NCBI RefSeq assembly: GCF_920984675.1
Contig: NZ_CAKLBV010000017.1
Location: 24,540 to 88,539 of the forward strand
Direction: 5' to 3'
DNA length: 64,000 nt
Source of the DNA: Methylobacterium sp. Leaf118
Lineage (GTDB): Bacteria > Pseudomonadota > Alphaproteobacteria > Rhizobiales > Beijerinckiaceae
The notes under the pieces are model-generated. The model did no database searches. It was not told the DNA's origin and worked only from the letters and a program-made list of their open reading frames with translations. Positions 54,569 through 61,803 of this stretch are shown here, one piece after another (within the stretch, counting starts at the first letter, position 1; every line of letters starts with the position of its first letter). The translations under genes and the position numbers were made by a program.

Positions 54569-55483
54569 ATGCGCATCGGGCTCGCAGCCGACAACGGCAA
54601 CTGGCACAAGGCGCGCCTTCGCGCGGCGTTGCGCGGCTTCGGCGTCGAGCCGGTGCTGTTCTCCCTTGCCGATGTCGCCGTGGTGACGGGCGGCGGCGAG
54701 CCGCTGCAGGTGCCTGGCTTCGCCGATGGTCTCCCTGATGGCGTCCTGCTGCGCACCATCGCGGGCGGCACCTTCGAGGCCACCACCCTGCGCCTCGGCG
54801 TGCTCCACGCCCTGGTGGCCTCCGGTGTCACCGTCTGGAACGGGCCCGTGGCCATCGAGCGCTCGGTCGACAAGGCCGCGACCTCGCTCCTCATCGCTCG
54901 CGCCGGCCTGCCGACACCGGACACCTTCGTGGTCTCGAAGCGCGAGGCCGCCGCCGAGATCGTCGCCCGGGAGGCGGGTCCCGGCCGTCCCCTCGTGTTG
55001 AAGCCGCTGTTCGGCTCCCAGGGCGAGGGGCTGATGCTGCTCGAGACGCCGGACGATTTGCCGGCTCAGGAGGCGGTCAGCGGCGTCTACTACCTCCAGC
55101 GCTACGTGCCCCGCGCCGACGGCTTGTGGCGCGATTACCGCGTCTTCGTCTGTGAGGGCCGGGCCATCGCCGGCATGATCCGGGAGGGCGACGGCTGGAT
55201 CACCAATGTCCACCGCGGCGGGCGGCCCTTCGCCTGGGATGTCCCCGCCCGCGCCGCCGAACTCGCCGAGGCGGCGGCGGCGGCGGTCGGGGTCGATTAC
55301 ACCGGCATCGATCTCGTCGAGGACGGGGCGGGCGGTTTCCTGGTCCTCGAAGTGAATTCGATGCCGGCCTGGTCCGGCCTGCAGCAGGTGACCGCGGTGG
55401 ACATTGCCGAGGCGGTCGCCCGCGGCTTCCTCACCGCGGTCCGGGCCGCCCGCCCGCCGCGCCTCGTCTCGGCCCTCGGATGA
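54569..55483 (+). CDS. orf5: RimK-like ATP-grasp ligase (Orf5-type, H4MPT cluster)
   Basis: A 304-residue ATP-grasp protein of the RimK/MptN group, which in archaea add glutamate to pterin cofactors. Hallmarks: RIGLAADNGNWHKARLRAAL (N-terminal domain), PLVLKPLFGSQGEGLMLLE (ATP-binding Lys and glycine loop), YYLQRYVPRADGLWRDYRVF, and FLVLEVNSMPAWSGLQQV (metal-binding Glu and Asn). It may act in H4MPT or methylofuran side-chain synthesis. The label orf5 is by position after mch. The stop overlaps the next start (ATGA). Confidence 0.85.
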   Translation: MRIGLAADNGNWHKARLRAALRGFGVEPVLFSLADVAVVTGGGEPLQVPGFADGLPDGVLLRTIAGGTFEATTLRLGVLHALVASGVTVWNGPVAIERSVDKAATSLLIARAGLPTPDTFVVSKREAAAEIVAREAGPGRPLVLKPLFGSQGEGLMLLETPDDLPAQEAVSGVYYLQRYVPRADGLWRDYRVFVCEGRAIAGMIREGDGWITNVHRGGRPFAWDVPARAAELAEAAAAAVGVDYTGIDLVEDGAGGFLVLEVNSMPAWSGLQQVTAVDIAEAVARGFLTAVRAARPPRLVSALG

Positions 55484-56331
55484 CGGCCTGGCTGCCCGCG
55501 GCGACGGTGGCCGACCTCTACCGGGCCGCCTGCCTCGCCGAACTCGATGCGCTCAAGCCCGGCAACGTCCATGCCTACGCGCCCGGCCACCGCATGGTCA
55601 CAGCCGATTTCGTGACCAGCGCCGCGGTCTCGGCCCCGTCGCTGGCTGCCGCCGGGGCCCGGGTGGGCGCCCGCGTCCTCGGCGGGGTCGAGGCCACGAG
55701 GGAGGCGGTCGGCCAGAACACCAATCTCGGCATCCTGCTGCTCTGCGCGCCGCTGGCCCGCGCCGCGGAGGCGACGGAGCCGCTGCCGGAAGCCCTGCGC
55801 GCGGTGCTGGCCGGCTTCGAGACCGCCGACGCGGCGGATGTCTTCTCGGCGATCCGCCGGGCCAATCCGGGCGGTCTGGGCCGGGCGGCGCGGCACGACG
55901 TGGCCGGGGAGGGGCCGCTCCCGACGCTCGCCGAGGCGATGGCGGAGGCCGCGCCCCGCGATCGCATCGCCCGCGCCTATACCGACGGGTTCGGCGACCT
56001 GTTCGCCATCGGCCTGCCGGCCCTCGCCGCGGCGCGGGCGAGGGGGCTCGCACCGCCCTGGACCACCACGGCGGTGCACCTCGCCTACCTCATGGGGGTG
56101 CCCGACAGCCACATCGCCCGCAAGCATGGCCCCGAGCGCGCCGAGGCCGTGCAGGCGGAGGCGCAAGCACGGCTTGCGGGGCTCGATCTCGGCACGGCGC
56201 CGATCGAAACGCTCCTCGATTACGACCGGTCGCTCAAGGAAGCGGGGCTCAATCCGGGGACGAGCGCAGACTTCACGGTCGCCACCCTGTTCCTCGACGC
56301 CCTGATCGCGGCCCGCGGCGAGGCGATCTAG
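55480..56331 (+). CDS. orf7: Triphosphoribosyl-dephospho-CoA synthase-like protein (Orf7-type)
   Basis: A 283-residue CitG-family protein. The signature is ACLAELDALKPGNVHAYAPG near residues 17-36, with QNTNLGILLLCAPLARAAEA later. CitG normally makes the prosthetic group of citrate lyase, which is absent here. In methylotrophs these homologues occur only with H4MPT genes, so they probably process a pterin or furan cofactor precursor (inference). It lies between orf5 and fae, with a 4-bp overlap with orf5. Confidence 0.85.
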   Translation: MTAWLPAATVADLYRAACLAELDALKPGNVHAYAPGHRMVTADFVTSAAVSAPSLAAAGARVGARVLGGVEATREAVGQNTNLGILLLCAPLARAAEATEPLPEALRAVLAGFETADAADVFSAIRRANPGGLGRAARHDVAGEGPLPTLAEAMAEAAPRDRIARAYTDGFGDLFAIGLPALAAARARGLAPPWTTTAVHLAYLMGVPDSHIARKHGPERAEAVQAEAQARLAGLDLGTAPIETLLDYDRSLKEAGLNPGTSADFTVATLFLDALIAARGEAI

Positions 56332-56566
56332 GACGCGCGCCCGCTAAGGAACGAATACGCACTCCGTCAAGGCCCGGAACCTTCATAAAAATCGCCGATT
56401 TCAGTGCCTTGCGCGGGTTGTTCGGTGCCGGGGCCCGCTGTAGGGTCCGCGCCGCTATCCGGGCAAACCGGCTCGGCCCCTGCCGGGCGCCGAAAACAAG
56501 GATGGCTTCCGGCACCGCCTCCTCTCAGGGCGGGCCTTTTGTCAGGAATCCAGGGAGAGACCCCGA

Positions 56567-57079
56567 ATGGCAAAGATCACCAAGGTTCAGGTCGGCGAGG
56601 CCCTCGTCGGCGACGGCAACGAGGTCGCCCACATCGACCTCATCATCGGACCGCGCGGCTCCCCCGCCGAGACCGCGTTCTGCAACGGCCTGGTCAACAA
56701 CAAGCACGGCTTCACCAGCCTGCTCGCCGTGATCGCGCCGAACCTGCCGTGCAAGCCGAACACGCTGATGTTCAACAAGGTCACCATCAACGACGCCCGT
56801 CAGGCCGTCCAGATGTTCGGCCCGGCCCAGCATGGCGTCGCCCTGGCCGTTCAGGATGCGGTTGCCGAGGGCATCATCCCGGCGGACGAGGCCGACGACC
56901 TGTTCGTGCTGGTCGGCGTGTTCATCCACTGGGAGGCGGCCGACGACGCCAAGATCCAGAAGTACAACTACGAAGCCACCAAGCTGTCGATCCAGCGCGC
57001 CGTCAACGGCGAGCCGAAGGCCTCTGTGGTGACCGAGCAGCGCAAGTCGGCGACCCACCCCTTCGCCGCCAACGCTTAG
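56567..57079 (+). CDS. fae: Formaldehyde-activating enzyme
   Basis: A 170-residue cytoplasmic enzyme that condenses formaldehyde with H4MPT to methylene-H4MPT. The signature runs [20 protein letters not shown], with the catalytic His in EVAHIDL, then [20 protein letters not shown] and [16 protein letters not shown] ggga-rich Shine-Dalgarno precedes ATG 56567, and a strong terminator follows. It has its own 235-bp upstream region, so it may be highly expressed from its own promoter. Confidence 0.98.
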   Translation: MAKITKVQVGEALVGDGNEVAHIDLIIGPRGSPAETAFCNGLVNNKHGFTSLLAVIAPNLPCKPNTLMFNKVTINDARQAVQMFGPAQHGVALAVQDAVAEGIIPADEADDLFVLVGVFIHWEAADDAKIQKYNYEATKLSIQRAVNGEPKASVVTEQRKSATHPFAANA

Positions 57080-57172
57080 ATCGGGGACAGTCCTGGGCAG
57101 AGCGAGCCTCCGCCCGCACCGCGGGGCCTGCTCCAGCGACTGGCTTCGATCTTCCTCGGACGCTGACGGATC

Positions 57173-57201
57173 GGGACGGCTTCGGCCGTCCCTTTCTTTT
57201 T
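57173..57201 (+). terminator. Intrinsic terminator after fae
   Basis: A perfect 8-bp stem, gggacggc (57173-57180) and gccgtccc (57185-57192), with a ttcg tetraloop and then tttcttttt. It ends the orf5-orf7-fae transcription. Confidence 0.92.
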
Positions 57202-57256
57202 GGGCGCAGGCTTTTCGGGGCAAGCCCGCGCGGCTCCGGGCCGGAGCGCGCGATCC

Positions 57257-57958
57257 TCAGCGCAGCCGTCCGTCATGGAGCGCCGAGGCGACGAGGGCGC
57301 CGGCCGCCCCCGCCTCGATGAGGCTCGCCACGTCCTCCGCGCCCCGAACGCCGCCGGCCGCGTAGATCCGCCGGCCTTCCCCCGCCGCGACCGCCCGGGC
57401 GATCTCGGTCCGGTCCGGTCCCGTCCCGGTGCCGACCCGGGCCAGCGTCATCACGATCACCTCGTCGGGCCAGACCCGGGCATCCCTGTGCAGCACCTCC
57501 GGGCCGAGCCGTTCGGGCCCGCGGCTGTCGAGGGAGAGCACGGCGCGACGGCCGAGGGTCCGCACCAGTGCGGCATCCCGCTGGCTCTCGCTGCCGATGA
57601 CCGGACGGCCGAGCCCCCATCGGGCGAAGCGTTCGATGCCCGGACGGTCGGCAAAGCCCGCATCGACCCAGAGCCCGATTCCGGGACAGGCCCGGGCCAC
57701 GGCTTCCAGGCTGGCGCGGTCGGGGGCGCGGCCCTCCACGATCGCGTCGAGATCGGCCACGTAGAGGAGATCCGCCCCGGCCGCCGCGATCAGCGCGCGG
57801 GCGATGTCCGCGGGCGCGGAGCCTCTGGCCAAGGGGGTGTCGATCGGGGCATAGGCATCGCGCTCGCCCGCGCGGGCGCGCACCACCTGACCGCGGCGCA
57901 GATCGATCACCGGGATCAGCCGGAAGGGCGCCGTCCGCCGTTCGAATCCGAGAGCCAT
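57257..57958 (-). CDS. HisA-like protein of the H4MPT/methylofuran gene set
   Basis: A 233-residue (beta-alpha)8-barrel protein of the HisA/HisF family. Motifs are FRLIPVIDLRRGQVVRARAG and GADLLYVADLDAIVEG, where the acidic residues match HisA. The C-terminal phosphate-binding part reads RIYAAGGVRGAEDVASLIEA. A group of HisA-like proteins (COG1411) occurs with H4MPT genes in archaea and methylotrophs with unknown function; it is unlikely to be the true histidine enzyme. Its ATG is separated from the next, divergent gene by only 3 bp. Confidence 0.8.
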   Translation of the reverse strand: MALGFERRTAPFRLIPVIDLRRGQVVRARAGERDAYAPIDTPLARGSAPADIARALIAAAGADLLYVADLDAIVEGRAPDRASLEAVARACPGIGLWVDAGFADRPGIERFARWGLGRPVIGSESQRDAALVRTLGRRAVLSLDSRGPERLGPEVLHRDARVWPDEVIVMTLARVGTGTGPDRTEIARAVAAGEGRRIYAAGGVRGAEDVASLIEAGAAGALVASALHDGRLR

Positions 57959-57961
57959 CGC

Positions 57962-58996
57962 GTGAACCGGAAACAGACCAGGGTCGTCGGGTGGGATCTC
58001 GGCGGGGTGCATGTCAAGGCGGCCTTGATCGAGGACGGCCGCGTCGTCGCGGCCTCGCAGGCCGCCTGCGCCCTCTGGCGCGGCGTGCGCGCCCTCGACG
58101 ACACCTTCGCGACCCTGCCGGATTGGACCCGGGGCGAGGCCGTGCACGCGGTCACCATGACCGGGGAGCTGACCGATTGCTTCGCCGACCGGGCCGACGG
58201 CGTCGACAAGCTCTCGGCCTGGGCCGCCGCGACCCTGGCGGGCCCGGTGCGCATCTATGCGGGCCGCTCCGGCTTCGTGGCACCCGAGGCCGCCCGTGCG
58301 CATGCCGGCGATGTCGCCTCCGCGAACTGGCACGCCACCGCCGCCCTCGTCGGCCGGCACGCGCAGGCGGCGCTCCTCGTCGATATCGGCTCGACCACCG
58401 CCGACCTGATCCCGGTCGTCGGCGGGCATCCGGCCGCCCGCGGCTACAGCGATGCGGAGCGCCTGGAGACGGGCGAGCTCGTCTATACCGGCGTGGTGCG
58501 CACGCCGCTCCTCGCCTTCGCGACCCATGCGCCCTGGCGCGGCCGGCGCACGGCGCTGATGGCCGAGACCTTCGCGACCGCCGCCGACATCCACCGCCTC
58601 ACCGGCGACCTGCCGGAGGGCGCCGACCAGCAGCACAGCGCCGATCTCAAGGGCAAGTCGCTGCGCGAAACCGAGACCCGGCTCGCCCGGATGGTCGGCC
58701 GCGACTGGGACGAGGGCAGCCCGGAGGAGTGGCGGGCCCTGGCCGGCTGGTTCGCCGAGACGCAGATGCGTCCGCTGCACGATGCCGCCGCGATGCTGCT
58801 CTCCCGCCCCGACCTGCCCGGGGACGCCCCCCTGGTCGTCTGTGGGGCCGGCCGTTTCCTGGCCGAACGCCTCGCCGCCCGGCTCGGGCGCCGCTCCGTG
58901 CCGCTCACCGGCCTCATCGCCGAACAGGGGGCGGCGGAGGGGTCGGACTGGGTCTCGACCTGCGGACCAGCCGTCGCGGTGGGGCTGATCGGATGA
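57962..58996 (+). CDS. H4MPT-linked C1 transfer pathway protein (MfnF-like)
   Basis: A 344-residue protein of the TIGR03123/COG1548 group, with an actin-like ATPase fold. Motifs: RVVGWDLGGVHVKAALIEDG (first phosphate loop), ALLVDIGSTTADLIPVVGG (second) and APLVVCGAGRFLAERLAARL. In Methanocaldococcus the MfnF member links a furan intermediate to glutamyl-tyramine in methanofuran synthesis (established); a methylofuran role is likely here. GTG 57962 has no Shine-Dalgarno I can see, and it starts 3 bp from the divergent HisA-like gene. Confidence 0.85.
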   Translation: MNRKQTRVVGWDLGGVHVKAALIEDGRVVAASQAACALWRGVRALDDTFATLPDWTRGEAVHAVTMTGELTDCFADRADGVDKLSAWAAATLAGPVRIYAGRSGFVAPEAARAHAGDVASANWHATAALVGRHAQAALLVDIGSTTADLIPVVGGHPAARGYSDAERLETGELVYTGVVRTPLLAFATHAPWRGRRTALMAETFATAADIHRLTGDLPEGADQQHSADLKGKSLRETETRLARMVGRDWDEGSPEEWRALAGWFAETQMRPLHDAAAMLLSRPDLPGDAPLVVCGAGRFLAERLAARLGRRSVPLTGLIAEQGAAEGSDWVSTCGPAVAVGLIG

Positions 58997-59061
58997 GACG
59001 CCGGGCTCGCCCGGCAGGTTGATCGGGGACGACGCCCCGAGGAGAAGGACGAGGACGACGC

Positions 59062-59262
59062 ATGACCGCCCCGAGCAAGCTGACCCGGATCCTGGCGACC
59101 CGTGAGGGCCGGGACATCGAACTCGCCTTCGTCACCGCGGACGGGCGCACCACCAAGGTGCTGGCGAGCGAGGACCAGATCGACCGGCTCGTGGACGAGC
59201 TGGAAGATATCCTGAACTCCCCCGCGGAGGGCGAGAGCGGCGAACCGCCCGCGGCCGCCTGA
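59062..59262 (+). CDS. Small acidic hypothetical protein
   Basis: A 66-residue soluble protein following the MfnF-like gene by 65 bp, with an aggag-type ribosome-binding site. It begins TAPSKLTRILATREGRDIEL, has a likely beta-hairpin and then an acidic helix (ASEDQIDRLVDELEDILNSP). There is no signal peptide. I know no family. Its position among cofactor genes suggests, but does not show, a linked role. Confidence 0.6.
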   Translation: MTAPSKLTRILATREGRDIELAFVTADGRTTKVLASEDQIDRLVDELEDILNSPAEGESGEPPAAA

Positions 59263-59322
59263 CCTTCGGTCCGGCGCGGCCAGACTTTCGGTCCGGCCAG
59301 CGGAGCCCCTCCAAAGGGGGCG

Positions 59323-60300
59323 CTACCGCAGAAAATCCCCGAAGGCGCGGGGGCCGTCACCGGTCGCGACCGTTCCGGTGACCGTCAGGGTCGCGGGGTC
59401 GATCAGGCTCAGGCCGTTGTCGCCCCAATTCGCCACCACGATCGTCCGGCCGTCCCGCGTCGCTGCGATGCCTTCCGGATGATCCCCGACATCGACCGTG
59501 CCGACCCGCGCCATCGTGGCGGGGTCGAACACCGTCACGGTGTTGGAATACTGGTCGGTCACGAAGCCGCGCAGGCCGCCCTGGCCTTGCGCGAAGGCGA
59601 TGACGTAGGGGCGCTGCCCGGTCGCCACCCGGCCCGTCTCGCGGCCGGCGGCGAAGTCGATGGCCGAGACGTCGTCGGACAGGACGTTCGCCGTGAAGGC
59701 GCGGGTGCCGTCGGGCGAGAGCGTCAGGCCGAACGGATGCGTGCCGACCGGGATGCGCCGGATCTCCCGGCGCGCGGCGGCGTCGATGACCGAGACGGAA
59801 TCGGATTCCCGGTTGGCCACCAGCAGGGTGGCTCCGTCCGGCGTCACCGCGAGGCCGGACGGGGATTTGCCGGTGGCGATCTCGCCGTCCGGGCGCAATC
59901 CCTCGGGGGTGGCGCGCAGCACGAACACGCGCGCGCCGAACCAGTCGGCCACGTAGACATCCCCCGAGACCGGGTTGACGCCGATTCCGAGCGGTCCGCC
60001 GGGCAGGCTCACCTCGGCGAGGGCCTTGCGGGCCTCGAGGTCGATCACCGTGACGCCGTGCCCCTCCGGCCGGCTCACATAGGCGCGGCGGCGGTCGGGC
60101 GAGAGCGCGATGCCGGCCGGCGCCCCCGCGACGGGAATCGTGGACAGGATGGTGCGGGAGGGAAGATCGATGATCTCGACGGCGTTGCCGAGTTGCGTCG
60201 TGACGATCGCCTCCTGCCCCAGCGCGGGGGCCGGAAGCGTGGCAAGGCCCAGGCAGAGGGTCAGCCGGCGGGCTGCCGCCCCGGCTCCCGCGCGGGACAC
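59323..60300 (-). CDS. Exported YVTN-type beta-propeller protein
   Basis: A protein of about 325 residues. The signal peptide is ARRLTLCLGLATLPAPALG. Seven beta-propeller blades of the YVTN/YncE type follow, each about 42 residues, with signatures such as PLGIGVNPVSGDVYVADWFG, PFGLTLSPDGTRAFTANVLS and PEGIAATRDGRTIVVANWGD. GTG 60300 is chosen as start. A longer frame to ATG 60441 reads through the intergenic hairpin and gives the artefact-like SSPLPAAGEG. Such proteins can accompany PQQ enzymes and quinoproteins; function here is unknown. It is in an operon with a MxaD-like gene. Confidence 0.75.
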   Translation of the reverse strand: MSRAGAGAAARRLTLCLGLATLPAPALGQEAIVTTQLGNAVEIIDLPSRTILSTIPVAGAPAGIALSPDRRRAYVSRPEGHGVTVIDLEARKALAEVSLPGGPLGIGVNPVSGDVYVADWFGARVFVLRATPEGLRPDGEIATGKSPSGLAVTPDGATLLVANRESDSVSVIDAAARREIRRIPVGTHPFGLTLSPDGTRAFTANVLSDDVSAIDFAAGRETGRVATGQRPYVIAFAQGQGGLRGFVTDQYSNTVTVFDPATMARVGTVDVGDHPEGIAATRDGRTIVVANWGDNGLSLIDPATLTVTGTVATGDGPRAFGDFLR

Positions 60301-60360
60301 GGTGCCTGTGGGGCGGTCGGAGGCGGGGGCGCTCCCCTCAGCCGATCTGCTCCGCGGGGC

Positions 60361-60386
60361 CCCCTCTCCCGCGGCGGGGAGAGGGG
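60361..60386. repeat. Dispersed GC hairpin before the beta-propeller gene
   Basis: A perfect 10-bp inverted repeat: cccctctccc (60361-60370), loop gcggcg (60371-60376), gggagagggg (60377-60386). Its core ccctctcccgcgg is identical to the hairpin at 54525. Confidence 0.8.
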
Positions 60387-60449
60387 AGGAGAGCCGGCGC
60401 GTCCACCGCAGATCGTTGAACAGGCCGACTCTCCGCATCATGGGACGCC

Positions 60450-60980
60450 CTACGAGCCCTTCTCGGCCTTGGCCTTCACGTTCTCGAGGCTCGCCTTGTA
60501 CAGCCCGGAGACGGCCTTCTTGGCGGCCTCGTCGTTCTGGTCCGGCGGCGGATCGTTGTTCATGTAGCCGCGGTAGAAGGCGCCCTTCCAGGTCAGCTTG
60601 GTCTTGGAGCCGTCGCCCTCGACCTCGACCGTCGAGGAATAGTCGTTGACCGGCAGGGTCTTCACGTCGACCTTGGTGATCCGGTACATGAAGGTCTTCT
60701 TCTCGGCGTCGTACTTGCCGAGCTCTTCCTCGACCGTGGCGCCGCCCTTGAGCGTCAGCGTCCGGGTCGCCTTGACCTCGTTGCCGCCTTTGCCCTCGGT
60801 CTTCTCGACGACCGGGATCCAGCTCCCGTCCTGGAAGTTGCCGACCATTGCCCAGACCTTGTCGGCGGGAGCGTTGATCTCGATCGACTCCGAGACCTTC
60901 TGGCGGGTGGGGCCGTGAGCCTGCGCCGCGAAGGTGACCGTCGCCAGCGCCGCGACCGCGGCGAGTGTCCTGAACTGCAT
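60450..60980 (-). CDS. Periplasmic MxaD-like SRPBCC domain protein
   Basis: A 176-residue exported protein with signal peptide FRTLAAVAALATVTFAAQA, followed by HGPTRQKVSESIEINAPADK, the typical MxaD opening, and a START/SRPBCC-like domain (VWAMVGNFQDGSWIPVVEKT). In methylotrophs MxaD helps methanol dehydrogenase interact with its cytochrome (established). Here there is no mxaFI nearby, and the gene lies in a cofactor-synthesis region. It precedes the beta-propeller gene by 149 bp. Possibly it serves XoxF (inference). Confidence 0.8.
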   Translation of the reverse strand: MQFRTLAAVAALATVTFAAQAHGPTRQKVSESIEINAPADKVWAMVGNFQDGSWIPVVEKTEGKGGNEVKATRTLTLKGGATVEEELGKYDAEKKTFMYRITKVDVKTLPVNDYSSTVEVEGDGSKTKLTWKGAFYRGYMNNDPPPDQNDEAAKKAVSGLYKASLENVKAKAEKGS

Positions 60981-61203
60981 TCTTTTCGTCTCCTCCCAGA
61001 CGGCGCCCCCGGAGAGCGGCGCTCGTCATCCCTCGATCGATGCGTCTCCACACATCGCCCGCCACCTCCGCTTGGCCAGTGGGGCCAGCGTCTGTTCACG
61101 GAAAATTTGTGGGTCCGCGAGGCCGCCCGGGGCCGGGCCGCCTCTCTCCCCCCGGCTCCGGGCGGCCCCGGTGCCGGCGAGATCTCCTGTCAGGCCGGGC
61201 CGT

Positions 61204-61800
61204 CTACGAGCCCGGTCCGGATCGCGGCAGGACGCGCTCGCTGCGCCCCAGAGCCTGCGCGACCTTGTCCTCGATCCAGTCCCAGGCCTCGCGCTCGGCG
61301 GGGCCGGCGGTCTTGGCGATGGCGATGGCGTGGTAGGCCATCTCGGCCAGGATTTTCTCGGGTTCCAGCATGTGCAGCCGGGTCGAGAGGATGGCGGCCT
61401 CGATCACGGCGGCCTGCGCCCGGTTGTAGCCGATGAAGGGCACGTGGCTCTCCGCATGCACCATCCGGCCCCGGTAGCGCGGCCGGGTCACGTCGTCCTC
61501 GAGGCTCGCCACCTCGAACTCCGCATGGCCGAAGCACTCGGCGAGGCGCTGGCCCGGAATTCTCTGGCAGGGCACCACCGGCCAGTCGCGCCGACCGGTG
61601 ACCACGCCGGCGATCACCCGCACGTCGCTCGGCGCGGACGCCGCGAAATACGGCTGCTCCGAAAGGTTCGCGATGGTGGGCGAGGGCCGGAACGGGGCGA
61701 GCACGAAATCCTCGCCCTCCCGGATCAGGCCGAACGGCACGAGGTGCATCGTCCCCTCGGCCGAGACGGTGGTGACGACGGTCTCCAAGATCAGCGGCAT
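61204..61800 (-). CDS. DUF447 family protein (H4MPT-linked)
   Basis: A 198-residue protein of the DUF447/COG2457 family, whose members occur with H4MPT-dependent C1 metabolism in archaea and methylotrophic bacteria. It resembles a flavin-reductase-like split barrel at the N-terminus (ILETVVTTVSAEGTMHLVPF; EDFVLAPFRPSPTIANL), with a helical C-terminal part (NRAQAAVIEAAILSTRLHML). No catalytic motif is known. It lies 3 bp after the dihydropteroate-synthase-like gene on the same strand. Confidence 0.8.
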   Translation of the reverse strand: MPLILETVVTTVSAEGTMHLVPFGLIREGEDFVLAPFRPSPTIANLSEQPYFAASAPSDVRVIAGVVTGRRDWPVVPCQRIPGQRLAECFGHAEFEVASLEDDVTRPRYRGRMVHAESHVPFIGYNRAQAAVIEAAILSTRLHMLEPEKILAEMAYHAIAIAKTAGPAEREAWDWIEDKVAQALGRSERVLPRSGPGS

Positions 61801-61803
61801 CGC

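Noticed and set aside
57257..57958. HisA of histidine synthesis
   Set aside because: No other his gene is nearby, and it lies within H4MPT/methylofuran genes, where a separate HisA-like group is known.
60301..60441. N-terminal extension of the beta-propeller protein to ATG 60441
   Set aside because: It reads through a dispersed GC hairpin, giving SSPLPAAGEG-type sequence typical of translated repeats. A signal peptide begins after GTG 60300.
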